DNA of 6,920 bases, from contig DAOUTX010000056.1 in the NCBI GenBank assembly GCA_030668465.1, positions 1 through 6,920 on the forward strand, written 5' to 3'. Positions 1 through 5,854 of the stretch are shown here, one piece after another. The position numbers were made by a program, and so were the translations under genes. How positions within the stretch are numbered: position 1 is the stretch's first letter; each line of letters begins with the position of its first letter. The DNA comes from Atribacterota bacterium (lineage in GTDB: Bacteria > Atribacterota > Phoenicimicrobiia > Phoenicimicrobiales > Phoenicimicrobiaceae). The notes beneath the pieces are model-generated. The model ran no database searches and was not told the origin of the DNA. It was given only the letters and a program-made list of their open reading frames with translations.

Positions 1-1
1 A

Positions 2-370
2 TCTCAAAGGTACGAAAAACCGGTCTTTGTTCTTCGTTATCCGATAAAATGCAAAGCTTTCTACATGGAACCTGACCCCCAAAGACCTGAAGTTGCTTTA
101 TGCGCAGATTTGTTAGCCTCAGAAGGGTATGGTGAAATTATTGGAGGAGGGCAGCGGATTAACGATTACAATTTATTGGAAAAAAGGATAAAAGAACATA
201 ATTTGCCTCGGGAAAGCTATGAATGGTATTTAGATTTAAGGAAATACGGGTCAGTCCCTCATTCTGGATTCGGTTTAGGGATAGAAAGAACTGTTGCCTG
301 GATATGTGGTTTGGATCATATTCGCGAAACAATTCCTTTCCCGAGAATGCTGAACAAGATTTATCCCTAA
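2..370 (+). CDS. asnS: Asparaginyl-tRNA synthetase, C-terminal fragment (5' end outside window)
   Basis: AsnRS is a cytosolic class II synthetase that charges tRNA(Asn) with asparagine. The reading frame is open from the first bases and gives 122 residues ending at TAA 368-370. A full AsnRS is about 430 residues, so roughly the last quarter is present. Visible in order are [17 protein letters not shown], the GEIIGGGQR loop of the active site, [17 protein letters not shown], and class II motif 3 in [12 protein letters not shown]. The tail [16 protein letters not shown] is close to that of Firmicutes AsnRS. The acidic, IL-FPRD-type tail of archaeal AspRS is absent, which separates it from that relative. 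The gene lies 221 bp upstream of aspS in the same direction. The first in-frame ATG, at 65, is internal and is not a start. Confidence 0.96.
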   Translation, partial: SQRYEKPVFVLRYPIKCKAFYMEPDPQRPEVALCADLLASEGYGEIIGGGQRINDYNLLEKRIKEHNLPRESYEWYLDLRKYGSVPHSGFGLGIERTVAWICGLDHIRETIPFPRMLNKIYP

Positions 371-373
371 AAA

Positions 374-565
374 TAGCGTGTAGCGTTTAGCGTGAGCGGA
401 TACATTTGGTTACCTGGTTAGTTGGTTAAGAAAAATAAGTCAGGAACAAAATTAGTATATGGTATATAGTAAAAAACTTAGAATCCGGTAGTTAGAATTT
501 AGAATAGGGTGAGTCCAAAATAAAAAATAAAAAATATTGGAATCTTTACGCGATACGCGATACGA
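374..565. repeat. Spacer of short degenerate tandem words, mostly heptamers
   Basis: The asnS-aspS spacer is built largely of short words repeated two or three times. These are TAGCGTN x3 (374-394), an octamer YTGGTTAN x3 (406-429), GTATATR x2 (455-468), TTAGAAT x3 (478-484, 492-498 and 499-505), TAAAAAA x2 (521-534), and TACGCGA x2 plus a partial copy (547-565). All but one family have a 7-bp period. I find no open frame of useful length, no clear promoter and no T-box signature here. Similar words recur in the other spacers of this window. The origin is unknown; short tandemly repeated heptamers are known in cyanobacterial intergenic DNA, but no relation is claimed. Confidence 0.7.
406..434 (+). 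repeat. Dispersed 29-bp repeat, copy 1
   Basis: This sequence is three YTGGTTAN octamers followed by GAAAA. It matches 3635-3663 at 26 of 29 positions by eye. Both copies lie shortly after the stop codon of a gene, at 36 bp (asnS) and 18 bp (fau). The two copies suggest a genome-wide intergenic repeat family. Confidence 0.7.
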
Positions 566-570
566 AACAC

Positions 571-577
571 AAAGGAG
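571..577 (+). promoter_or_regulatory. Shine-Dalgarno for aspS, long spacing
   Basis: AAAGGAG is the only good ribosome-binding sequence ahead of aspS. It sits 14 nt from the ATG at 592, longer than the usual 5-10 nt. No in-frame ATG, GTG or TTG lies between it and the conserved THSCGEL segment other than 592, so that start is retained. Confidence 0.65.
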
Positions 578-591
578 TATAGACAAATAAA

Positions 592-2403
592 ATGACAAAA
601 ACGGAAAAATATATAGAACCTAAAGGCTCTTGGAAGAAAACTCATTCTTGTGGAGAGCTTAGTAAAAATAATATTGGAAAAGAAGTAATATTAATGGGCT
701 GGGCTCAGAGCAGAAGAGATCATGGTGGTTTGATCTTTATAGATTTAAGGGACCGTGAAGGAATATCACAAATTGTATTTGACCCAAAAAATTCTGCTGA
801 AGCACACAAAAAAGCCCATATCATTAAAAATGAGTATGTACTTGCAGTTAAAGGGAAGGTTGTTTCTCGTTTAGTTGGTTCTGAAAATCCTAATATGCCA
901 ACCGGAGAGATCGAAATCAAAGCCAGCCAGGTAAAAATATTAAACGTTTCCGACACCCTACCTTTTAATATAGATGACAAGATAGAGATAAGTGATAATT
1001 TGAGATTAAAATATAGATATCTGGATTTAAGACAGTTAAAGATGCAAAAAAATTTGCGATTACGACACCAGGTCTGTATGGAAATTAGAAATTACTTAAA
1101 TAGTAAAAGCTTTTTAGATGTAGAAACACCCTTTTTAACTAAGAGTACACCGGAAGGGGCAAGAGATTATATAGTTCCCAGTAGAGTGAATCCGGGTAAA
1201 TTTTATGCTCTGCCTCAATCTCCTCAATTATTTAAACAATTATTAATGGTTGCAGGATTTGAAAAATATTACCAGATAGTAAGGTGTTTCCGTGACGAAG
1301 ATTTAAGAGCTGACCGAGCACCAGAATTCACCCAGCTTGATATGGAAATGTCTTTTGTTGATAGAGATGATATATTCAACTTAGTAGAGGAAATGTTTGC
1401 CTATTTATTTAATAAATTGTTTCACATCAAAATAAAAACACCTTTTAGTAAAATGGATTATCAAGAAGCAATTTCCAGATATGGAGCAGATAAACCAGAC
1501 TTAAGATTTGGAATGGAGATAATAAATTTAACTGAAATATTTCAAAAAAGTTCCTTCAAAGTATTTGGAGAAGTGATTCAAAATAAAGGGAAAATATGTG
1601 CCATTAAAGTTGAGAGTGATAAGGAATTTTCCCGAAAAAAACTTGATGACTTACAATTATTTAGTACTTCATTTGGTGCAAAAGAACTATCATATATAAA
1701 AATTAAAGAAGGAAAAGATTTTCAATCTTCCATAGCCAAGTTTCTTTCTCCCGAAGAGATAGAAAAAGTTAAACTTAAAACTAATGCTAACCCGGGAGAC
1801 CTTATATTAATTGCTGCTGAACAGGAGGAAATAGTTTATAAATCATTAGGAAATTTAAGATTAAAATTAGCGGATGATTTAAATCTTGTTAATCAGGATA
1901 AAAAGGAATTTAATTTTCTCTGGGTTACAAATTTCCCTTTGTTAGAACATAATCCGGAGGAAAAAAGATATGAAGCAGTTCATCATCCTTTTACGGCACC
2001 CCTGGATGAAGATATTAAATTATTAGATACTAATCCCTTGAAAGTACGTTCAAAAGCATATGATTTAGTACTTAACGGAAACGAAATCGGAGGAGGAAGC
2101 ATCAGAATACACAATACAGACCTTCAAAAAATAGTTTTTAAATTATTAGGGATAGATAATAAAAAAGCTGAACAAAAATTCGGATTCTTATTACAAGCTT
2201 TAAAATATGGAGCACCGCCACACGGGGGGATTGCCTTTGGTTTGGATAGGATGGTTATGCTTTTAGCCGGAGCTTCCTCAATCAGAGAAGTAATTGCCTT
2301 TCCCAAGACCCAAAAAGCTACCTGTCTGTTAACTGATGCTCCATCTGAAGTAGATTTGAAGCAATTAAAGGAGCTTTATATAAAATTAGATATACCTCAG
2401 TGA
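592..2403 (+). CDS. aspS: Aspartyl-tRNA synthetase, bacterial type with GAD domain, possibly non-discriminating
   Basis: This cytosolic class II synthetase attaches aspartate to tRNA(Asp), and also to tRNA(Asn) if it is non-discriminating. The 603 residues fit the bacterial type (about 590). An N-terminal OB-fold anticodon-binding domain spans about 17-125, with GWAQSRRDHGG and DLRDREG. The catalytic core has motif 1 near LDVETP (175-180), QSPQLFKQLLM (209-219), motif 2 around FRDEDLRADRAPEFTQ (233-248), NGNEIGGGSIRIH (495-507) and motif 3 GGIAFGLDRM (545-554). A GAD insertion occupies roughly 315-425, which marks the bacterial rather than the archaeal form. The conserved T-H-x-C-G usually begins about three residues from the N-terminus; here it starts at T17, so there is a lysine-rich extension of about 14 residues. 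H44 and G96 occupy positions that differ between discriminating and non-discriminating bacterial AspRS (see findings). The gene follows asnS in the same direction. Confidence 0.97.
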   Translation: MTKTEKYIEPKGSWKKTHSCGELSKNNIGKEVILMGWAQSRRDHGGLIFIDLRDREGISQIVFDPKNSAEAHKKAHIIKNEYVLAVKGKVVSRLVGSENPNMPTGEIEIKASQVKILNVSDTLPFNIDDKIEISDNLRLKYRYLDLRQLKMQKNLRLRHQVCMEIRNYLNSKSFLDVETPFLTKSTPEGARDYIVPSRVNPGKFYALPQSPQLFKQLLMVAGFEKYYQIVRCFRDEDLRADRAPEFTQLDMEMSFVDRDDIFNLVEEMFAYLFNKLFHIKIKTPFSKMDYQEAISRYGADKPDLRFGMEIINLTEIFQKSSFKVFGEVIQNKGKICAIKVESDKEFSRKKLDDLQLFSTSFGAKELSYIKIKEGKDFQSSIAKFLSPEEIEKVKLKTNANPGDLILIAAEQEEIVYKSLGNLRLKLADDLNLVNQDKKEFNFLWVTNFPLLEHNPEEKRYEAVHHPFTAPLDEDIKLLDTNPLKVRSKAYDLVLNGNEIGGGSIRIHNTDLQKIVFKLLGIDNKKAEQKFGFLLQALKYGAPPHGGIAFGLDRMVMLLAGASSIREVIAFPKTQKATCLLTDAPSEVDLKQLKELYIKLDIPQ

Positions 2404-2451
2404 GTACGAGATAGCATTATTAACTAAAAAGTTAAAGACAAAAACGAAAAA

Positions 2452-2505
2452 CCATAATTCAAAACTAAAAACTTTTTTCTCTTAATTTTGAATTTTAAGT
2501 TATGG
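2452..2505 (+). terminator. AT-rich inverted repeat, weak candidate terminator after aspS
   Basis: CCATAA (2452-2457) can pair with TTATGG (2500-2505). Inside it, TTCAAAA (2458-2464) pairs with TTTTGAA (2486-2492), leaving a 7-nt bulge on the 3' side. The following 25 bases are T-rich but interrupted. A smaller hairpin, TTAACT-AAAA-AGTTAA, lies upstream at 2420-2435. Neither is a classic GC-rich stem with a U run, so a terminator role is only possible. No gene is visible between 2404 and 2610. Confidence 0.3.
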
Positions 2506-2541
2506 CTTTACATTTTGCTCTTTTAATTTTTCGCTTTCTTA

Positions 2542-2598
2542 CTATACGCTATGCGCTCCACGCTATTCGTTATCTTGCTATATACTATATACCAGATA
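2542..2598. repeat. Heptamer array CTATNCG/CTATATA ahead of 6S RNA
   Basis: Consecutive heptamers can be read as CTATACG, CTATGCG, CTCCACG, CTATTCG, then an 8-mer TTATCTTG, then CTATATA, CTATATA and CCAGATA. On the opposite strand these become CGTATAG, CGCATAG and so on, the same family as the TAGCGTN and GTATATR words at 374-394 and 455-468. The array is therefore inverted relative to the first spacer. It ends 13 bp before the -35 box of the 6S promoter. Confidence 0.7.
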
Positions 2599-2610
2599 CT
2601 GTTTTGAATA

Positions 2611-2639
2611 TTGAAAGATACAGTAAGGTGTGATATTAT
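2611..2639 (+). promoter_or_regulatory. Sigma-70-type promoter for 6S RNA
   Basis: A -35 element TTGAAA (2611-2616) and a -10 element TATTAT (2634-2639) are separated by exactly 17 bp. TG at 2631-2632 gives an extended -10. Transcription would start near 2646, just before the paired ends of the 6S RNA. This is the best-formed promoter in the window. Confidence 0.75.
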
Positions 2640-2645
2640 AAGGAC

Positions 2646-2900
2646 AAAGAAAATATATGAATTACCCTGCTGTGCTCGTGCTGACTAATTAAGTTTTGAA
2701 CCAACACTTATATAAAAGGGATCGAGCTCTAAATGTTATGTGTACGCCTGAGGTATGTCTCCTTCAGCTTGAAGTAAGGCAAATATCTAACGTTGACTAA
2801 TTTAGTTGACGTGGAAACGTAAAACATTTAGGTAGATACCCACCTGTTTGGGGACAGGTATCAAAACCTAAAGCACACGACATAGCGGGGTTTTATATTT
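2646..2900 (+). ncRNA. ssrS: 6S RNA
   Basis: 6S RNA mimics an open promoter and sequesters housekeeping-sigma RNA polymerase, typically in stationary phase. Polymerase can use it as a template for short product RNAs (pRNAs). The closing stem pairs 2664-2674 (ACCCTGCTGTG) with 2881-2891, continues with CGTG 2677-2680 to CACG 2876-2879, and can extend outward with AAATATA 2651-2657 to TATATTT 2894-2900. A large central bubble follows, with TTAAGTTTTGAACC (2689-2702) on its 5' side, like the corresponding part of Bacillus 6S-1. The apical rod has CTAAATGTT 2729-2737 paired with AACATTTAG 2823-2831 and an inner hairpin at 2791-2811. The 3' bubble strand contains ACCTGT/ACAGGT (2842-2847/2854-2859). 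At about 250 nt it is longer than the usual 180-200. The U-rich 3' end after GCGGGG may act as terminator. Ends are approximate. The neighbour fau supports the call. Confidence 0.9.
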
Positions 2901-2913
2901 AACTATGATAATT

Positions 2914-2942
2914 TTGACAAAAATAGTAAATAAATATATTAT
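2914..2942 (+). promoter_or_regulatory. Candidate promoter for fau
   Basis: TTGACA (2914-2919) is a perfect -35 match, and TATTAT (2937-2942) follows after 17 bp. A perfect TATAAT overlaps at 2942-2947 but would need a 22-bp spacer. The surroundings are very AT-rich, so a chance match is possible. It would give fau its own transcript, with a leader of about 95 nt, separate from the 6S RNA. Confidence 0.5.
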
Positions 2943-2996
2943 ATAATCATTAAATTTTATATGACATTTTGATATTTAGTAATATTGTACTTTTTT

Positions 2997-3039
2997 AATA
3001 ATAGTCAGGGGTCTCAGGGGGAGAATCCCCCTGATTATT
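2997..3039 (+). promoter_or_regulatory. G-rich leader hairpin with two alternative 5' arms, upstream of fau
   Basis: CCCCCTGA (3027-3034) pairs perfectly with TCAGGGGG (3014-3021) across a 5-nt loop. Its 3' part, CCCCTGATTATT (3028-3039), can instead pair with AATAAT (2997-3002) and TCAGGGG (3005-3011), leaving a 2-nt bulge. TCAGGGG is thus duplicated, and either copy can use the same 3' arm. The hairpin ends 5 nt before the fau ATG. The only Shine-Dalgarno-like bases (AGGGGGAG, 3016-3023) lie inside it and 21 nt from the ATG. No U run follows, so it is not a standard terminator. Confidence 0.5.
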
Positions 3040-3044
3040 CTGTT

Positions 3045-3617
3045 ATGAATAAAGAAGAAATACGGAGAAAAATACTAAAAAAAAGACTTTCCCTACTTTC
3101 TGAAGATATAAGGGATAAAAGTCAACAAGTATTTTTAAACCTGACCGAGACCGTAGAGTATATAAATTCCCGTAATATTATGTTTTATGTTGCTACCAGA
3201 AGTGAAGTGCAGACAGAAGAAATGATTAAAACATCTATTAAAATGGGTAAAAATATTTTTGTTCCCACTATTTTACCAGAATGCCTTAACTTAGCTCCTT
3301 CGAAAATATTTGATTTTGATATTGAATTAGAAAAAGGCAAAAAAGGTATTTTAAAGCCGAAAAAGGAATATTATAGATTATTCCCTTCAGAAAATATTGA
3401 TTTAATAATAGTACCCGGAGTCGCTTTTGATTTAAGCGGGAATAGAATTGGCAGAGGTTTCGGATATTACGATAATTTTTTAAGAAAAGTTCCCTCTTCT
3501 GCCAAAATTGTTGCTTTAGCTTTTGAAATGCAGATAGTAAAAAAAATACCCAATGATAAAAATGATATCCCGGTACATAAAATAATAACCGAAAAAAGAA
3601 TAATAATTAGCATATAG
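3045..3617 (+). CDS. fau: 5-formyltetrahydrofolate cyclo-ligase
   Basis: The enzyme converts 5-formyl-THF to 5,10-methenyl-THF using ATP, returning stored or inhibitory folate to the one-carbon pool in the cytosol. The 190-residue product has the normal family length. The basic N-terminus (MNKEEIRRKILKKR) is typical. The core has GILKP (101-105), VPGVAFD (123-129), the signature GRGFGYYD (136-143) and the conserved C-terminal segment DIPVHKIITEKR (174-185). I chose ATG 3045 because the protein then starts like its relatives. A TTG at 2985 would add 20 residues encoded by the leader hairpin and has no ribosome-binding site. No normally spaced Shine-Dalgarno precedes 3045 either. The gene follows 6S RNA, matching the ssrS-ygfA pair of proteobacteria. 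Confidence 0.93.
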   Translation: MNKEEIRRKILKKRLSLLSEDIRDKSQQVFLNLTETVEYINSRNIMFYVATRSEVQTEEMIKTSIKMGKNIFVPTILPECLNLAPSKIFDFDIELEKGKKGILKPKKEYYRLFPSENIDLIIVPGVAFDLSGNRIGRGFGYYDNFLRKVPSSAKIVALAFEMQIVKKIPNDKNDIPVHKIITEKRIIISI

Positions 3618-3634
3618 CGTATAAAATTAGTTAG

Positions 3635-3663
3635 TTGGTTACTTGGTTAACTGGTTAAGAAAA
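3635..3663 (+). repeat. Dispersed 29-bp repeat, copy 2
   Basis: Three YTGGTTAN octamers followed by GAAAA, in the same orientation as 406-434 and differing at three positions. It begins 18 bp after the fau stop codon. An upstream TATAGCGTATA (3613-3623), which includes the fau stop codon, echoes the TAGCGTN words of the first spacer. Confidence 0.7.
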
Positions 3664-3694
3664 TTGAATTCAGAAGACAGAAAAGAGAATTCAA
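3664..3694 (+). repeat. Inverted repeat after fau
   Basis: TTGAATTC (3664-3671) and GAATTCAA (3687-3694) form a perfect 8-bp AT-rich stem around a 15-nt purine-rich loop. No U tract follows, so a terminator function is doubtful. Confidence 0.35.
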
Positions 3695-3731
3695 AATTCA
3701 TATCTCGTAAATTATTAAATAGAGGATAATC

Positions 3732-3807
3732 TTATTACTCATTACTTATCACTTAATTACTGTACTTTATACGCGATATTAAATAACTGTATGCTATACT
3801 TTATACG
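3732..3807. repeat. Heptamer-phased words ahead of the S1 gene
   Basis: TTATTAC, TCATTAC and TTATCAC run consecutively at 3732-3752. TACTTTA, TACGCGA and TATTAAA follow at 3763-3783, then CTGTATG, CTATACT and TTATACG at 3787-3807. TACGCGA is the same word as at 547-560, and CTATACT resembles the array at 2542-2598. The words are degenerate, but the 7-bp phase is clear. TATACT at 3795-3800 could be a -10 box, but no -35 box is correctly placed. Confidence 0.6.
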
Positions 3808-3830
3808 GGAAAAGGAAGGATGTAAGTACT

Positions 3831-5819
3831 ATGGAGTTAACTAAAAAGAATGAAACAGAAAAAGTAGAAAAAAATTCTAAAGAAGAAATGAATGAAATGA
3901 TTAACCAATCTTTAGAAAAATTTAAAAAAATTAAAAGAGGAGACATAGTTAAAGGGCAGATAATGAAAGTCGACAAAGATGGATATTTGGTCGATATGAA
4001 ATATAAAATGGAGGGACATCTTCCCAAAACCGAAAAATCACTCTTTTCTAAAGAAGAAGGAACCATAACCCACACTTTAGAGATTGGTGATGAAGTTTAT
4101 CTGTATGTTACTAATGTCGATGAAAAGAATGGAAATATTGCTTTATCAAGAGAGAGGGCTAAATACTTTCAACTATGGGAAAAACTTAATGAAATATACA
4201 GAAAAAAAGAGAAAATTAATGCAGAAGTGATAGAAAAAAATTCAAATGGATTAATTGTTAATATAGGATTAAAAGGGTTTGTTCCTAAATCTCAGATCGA
4301 AACCAAATTTATAAAAGATGAGGATTTAGATAAGTATATAGGTAAAAAAATAGATTTTGTTATAATTAAGCTGGAAAAAAGGGAGAACAAAGTTATTCTT
4401 TCTCATCGTCTAATTGTTGAGAAAGAGCGTAAAGTAATGTATAAAAAAACATTAGCTGATTTATCAATCGGACAAGAAAAAGAAGGGATTATAACTAATA
4501 TTACTAAATTTGGAGCATTTGTTGATATAGGTGGAGTCGAAGGGTTGCTTCATATTTCAGAAATTACCTGGCGCGACCTGAAGGATGCTACTAAATTACT
4601 AAAGGTTGGAGACAAAATAAAGGTAAAAATTATTAACTACAATAAGGAAAAAGAAAAAATATCTCTGAGCATAAAACAATTTTCTCCGAATCCTTGGGAG
4701 AATGTTAAAGAAAAGTACTCTATTGGTGACGAAGTAGAGGGAAAAGTTATAAAAATTAAAGATTTTGGTGCTTTTGTTGAAATAGAAGAAGGCCTTAATG
4801 GCTTATTGCATATTTCAGAAATGGCCTGGGCATATGTAAAGAATCCTTCAGAATTAGTTTCCGAAGGAGAAGTTTTAAAATTGAGAATTTTAGAGATCGA
4901 ACCTGAAAAAAAGAAAATATCTTTAGGTTTAAAGCAATTATTAGCTAATCCCTGGGAGGATGTTAAGAAAAAATATCCTATCGACTCTGTCGTGGAAGGG
5001 AAAATCACTCAAGTAACTTCTTATGGAGCTAATGTAGAGCTGGAAGCAGGCGTATCCGGAACAGTTCATTTGTCCGAGATTGATTGGGAATATGTGGAAA
5101 GACCTTCCGCAATATTTAAAAAATATATGGTACTTCCGTTAAAAGTAATAAAAATAGATGAGGACGCTCACTTAATATTTTTAAGTAGAAAAAGAACTTT
5201 ATCCAACCCGTGGGATGATATAGATAAATTATATAAGATAGATTCTATTGTAAAAGGCAAGGTAATAAGAGTAAGAGATTTTGGAGCATTTGTTAAATTA
5301 GATAAGGGAATAGAGGGATTTGTGCCCGTGTCTGAAATAGACTGGGAGAGGATTAATCATCCGAGTGAGAAATTAAAAAAAGATAAAGAATATGAGTTTA
5401 AGGTAATAAAAATAGATAAAGAAAAATTACAGCTGACTTTAAGTAAAAAAAGATTGTTACCAGACCCCTGGGTAGAGGTTAAAAAGAAATATGCGGTTGG
5501 AGCTTTAGTGGAAGGAAAGGTAGTGAATCTTACCGATTTTGGAGCTTTTGTAAATTTAGAAGAAAGTATTGATGGCTTAGTCCCCTTATCAGAAATATCC
5601 CATAAAAAAATAGATAATCCGGAAAGCGTTCTTTCGGTGGGAGAAGAAGTGACAGCTTTGGTGATAAAATTAGATAGTCGAAGGAAAAAGATAAGTTTAA
5701 GTATTAGAAGAGCTGAAAAAGAAGAACAAAAAAGATTTCTGAAAGAGCATAACAAAAAACAGAGTGTAGATAAAATATTATTCAAGGATTTATTTGGAGA
5801 CTTGTTTACAAAAAAATAA
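3831..5819 (+). CDS. rpsA: Ribosomal protein S1-like RNA-binding protein with seven S1 domains
   Basis: S1 proteins bind single-stranded mRNA on the 30S subunit and help initiation on structured or weak-SD messages. The 662 residues contain seven OB-fold S1 repeats at about 35-110, 127-193, 212-283, 297-369, 383-455, 469-541 and 555-628. E. coli S1 has six in 557 residues. Repeats 1 and 2 are divergent, as in other S1 proteins, where they bind the ribosome. Repeats 3, 4, 6 and 7 carry the typical FGAFV core, and 3 and 4 add GLLHISE; repeat 5 has YGANV and TVHLSE. The last linkers contain N/D-P-W at 287, 373, 459 and 545, an exact 86-residue period. The N-terminal 30 residues and the tail are highly charged. 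A strong Shine-Dalgarno, AAGGAAGGA (3812-3820), lies 10 nt before the ATG. No cmk or ispH fusion is present. A non-ribosomal S1-repeat protein remains possible. Confidence 0.88.
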   Translation: MELTKKNETEKVEKNSKEEMNEMINQSLEKFKKIKRGDIVKGQIMKVDKDGYLVDMKYKMEGHLPKTEKSLFSKEEGTITHTLEIGDEVYLYVTNVDEKNGNIALSRERAKYFQLWEKLNEIYRKKEKINAEVIEKNSNGLIVNIGLKGFVPKSQIETKFIKDEDLDKYIGKKIDFVIIKLEKRENKVILSHRLIVEKERKVMYKKTLADLSIGQEKEGIITNITKFGAFVDIGGVEGLLHISEITWRDLKDATKLLKVGDKIKVKIINYNKEKEKISLSIKQFSPNPWENVKEKYSIGDEVEGKVIKIKDFGAFVEIEEGLNGLLHISEMAWAYVKNPSELVSEGEVLKLRILEIEPEKKKISLGLKQLLANPWEDVKKKYPIDSVVEGKITQVTSYGANVELEAGVSGTVHLSEIDWEYVERPSAIFKKYMVLPLKVIKIDEDAHLIFLSRKRTLSNPWDDIDKLYKIDSIVKGKVIRVRDFGAFVKLDKGIEGFVPVSEIDWERINHPSEKLKKDKEYEFKVIKIDKEKLQLTLSKKRLLPDPWVEVKKKYAVGALVEGKVVNLTDFGAFVNLEESIDGLVPLSEISHKKIDNPESVLSVGEEVTALVIKLDSRRKKISLSIRRAEKEEQKRFLKEHNKKQSVDKILFKDLFGDLFTKK

Positions 5820-5854
5820 ATTAGTCGTTAATGAATATGATGGGAGTTAAATAA

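Noticed and set aside
374..394. CRISPR array
   Set aside because: Repeat units are 7-8 bp with no unique spacers and no cas genes nearby.
371..591. T-box riboswitch ahead of aspS
   Set aside because: The conserved T-box sequence (AGGGTGGNACCGCG) and a terminator stem are absent; the region consists of short tandem words.
720..980. Reverse-strand reading frames within aspS (also at 2124-2306)
   Set aside because: They are antisense to conserved AspRS motifs, with no start signals and no recognisable product.
2646..2900. tmRNA or RNase P RNA instead of 6S RNA
   Set aside because: There is no tRNA-like acceptor end or tag reading frame and no RNase P core. The closing stem, central bubble and rod fit 6S RNA.
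2997..3039. Tetrahydrofolate riboswitch controlling fau
   Set aside because: Only a simple hairpin with a duplicated arm is visible. The conserved pseudoknotted core of the THF riboswitch is not recognisable.
2985..3044. Upstream TTG start for fau adding 20 residues
   Set aside because: The extension is encoded by the leader hairpin, has no Shine-Dalgarno, and does not resemble the family N-terminus. ATG 3045 gives the usual length and start.
4637..5008. Reverse-strand reading frames within the S1 gene (also at 5357-5785 and 3794-4075)
   Set aside because: They lie opposite a strongly conserved coding frame, have no ribosome-binding sites, and encode nothing recognisable. The S1 repeats produce recurring antisense frames.
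3831..5819. IspH-S1 fusion as found in some Clostridia
   Set aside because: The protein begins with a short charged segment and goes directly into the first S1 repeat. No IspH domain precedes it.
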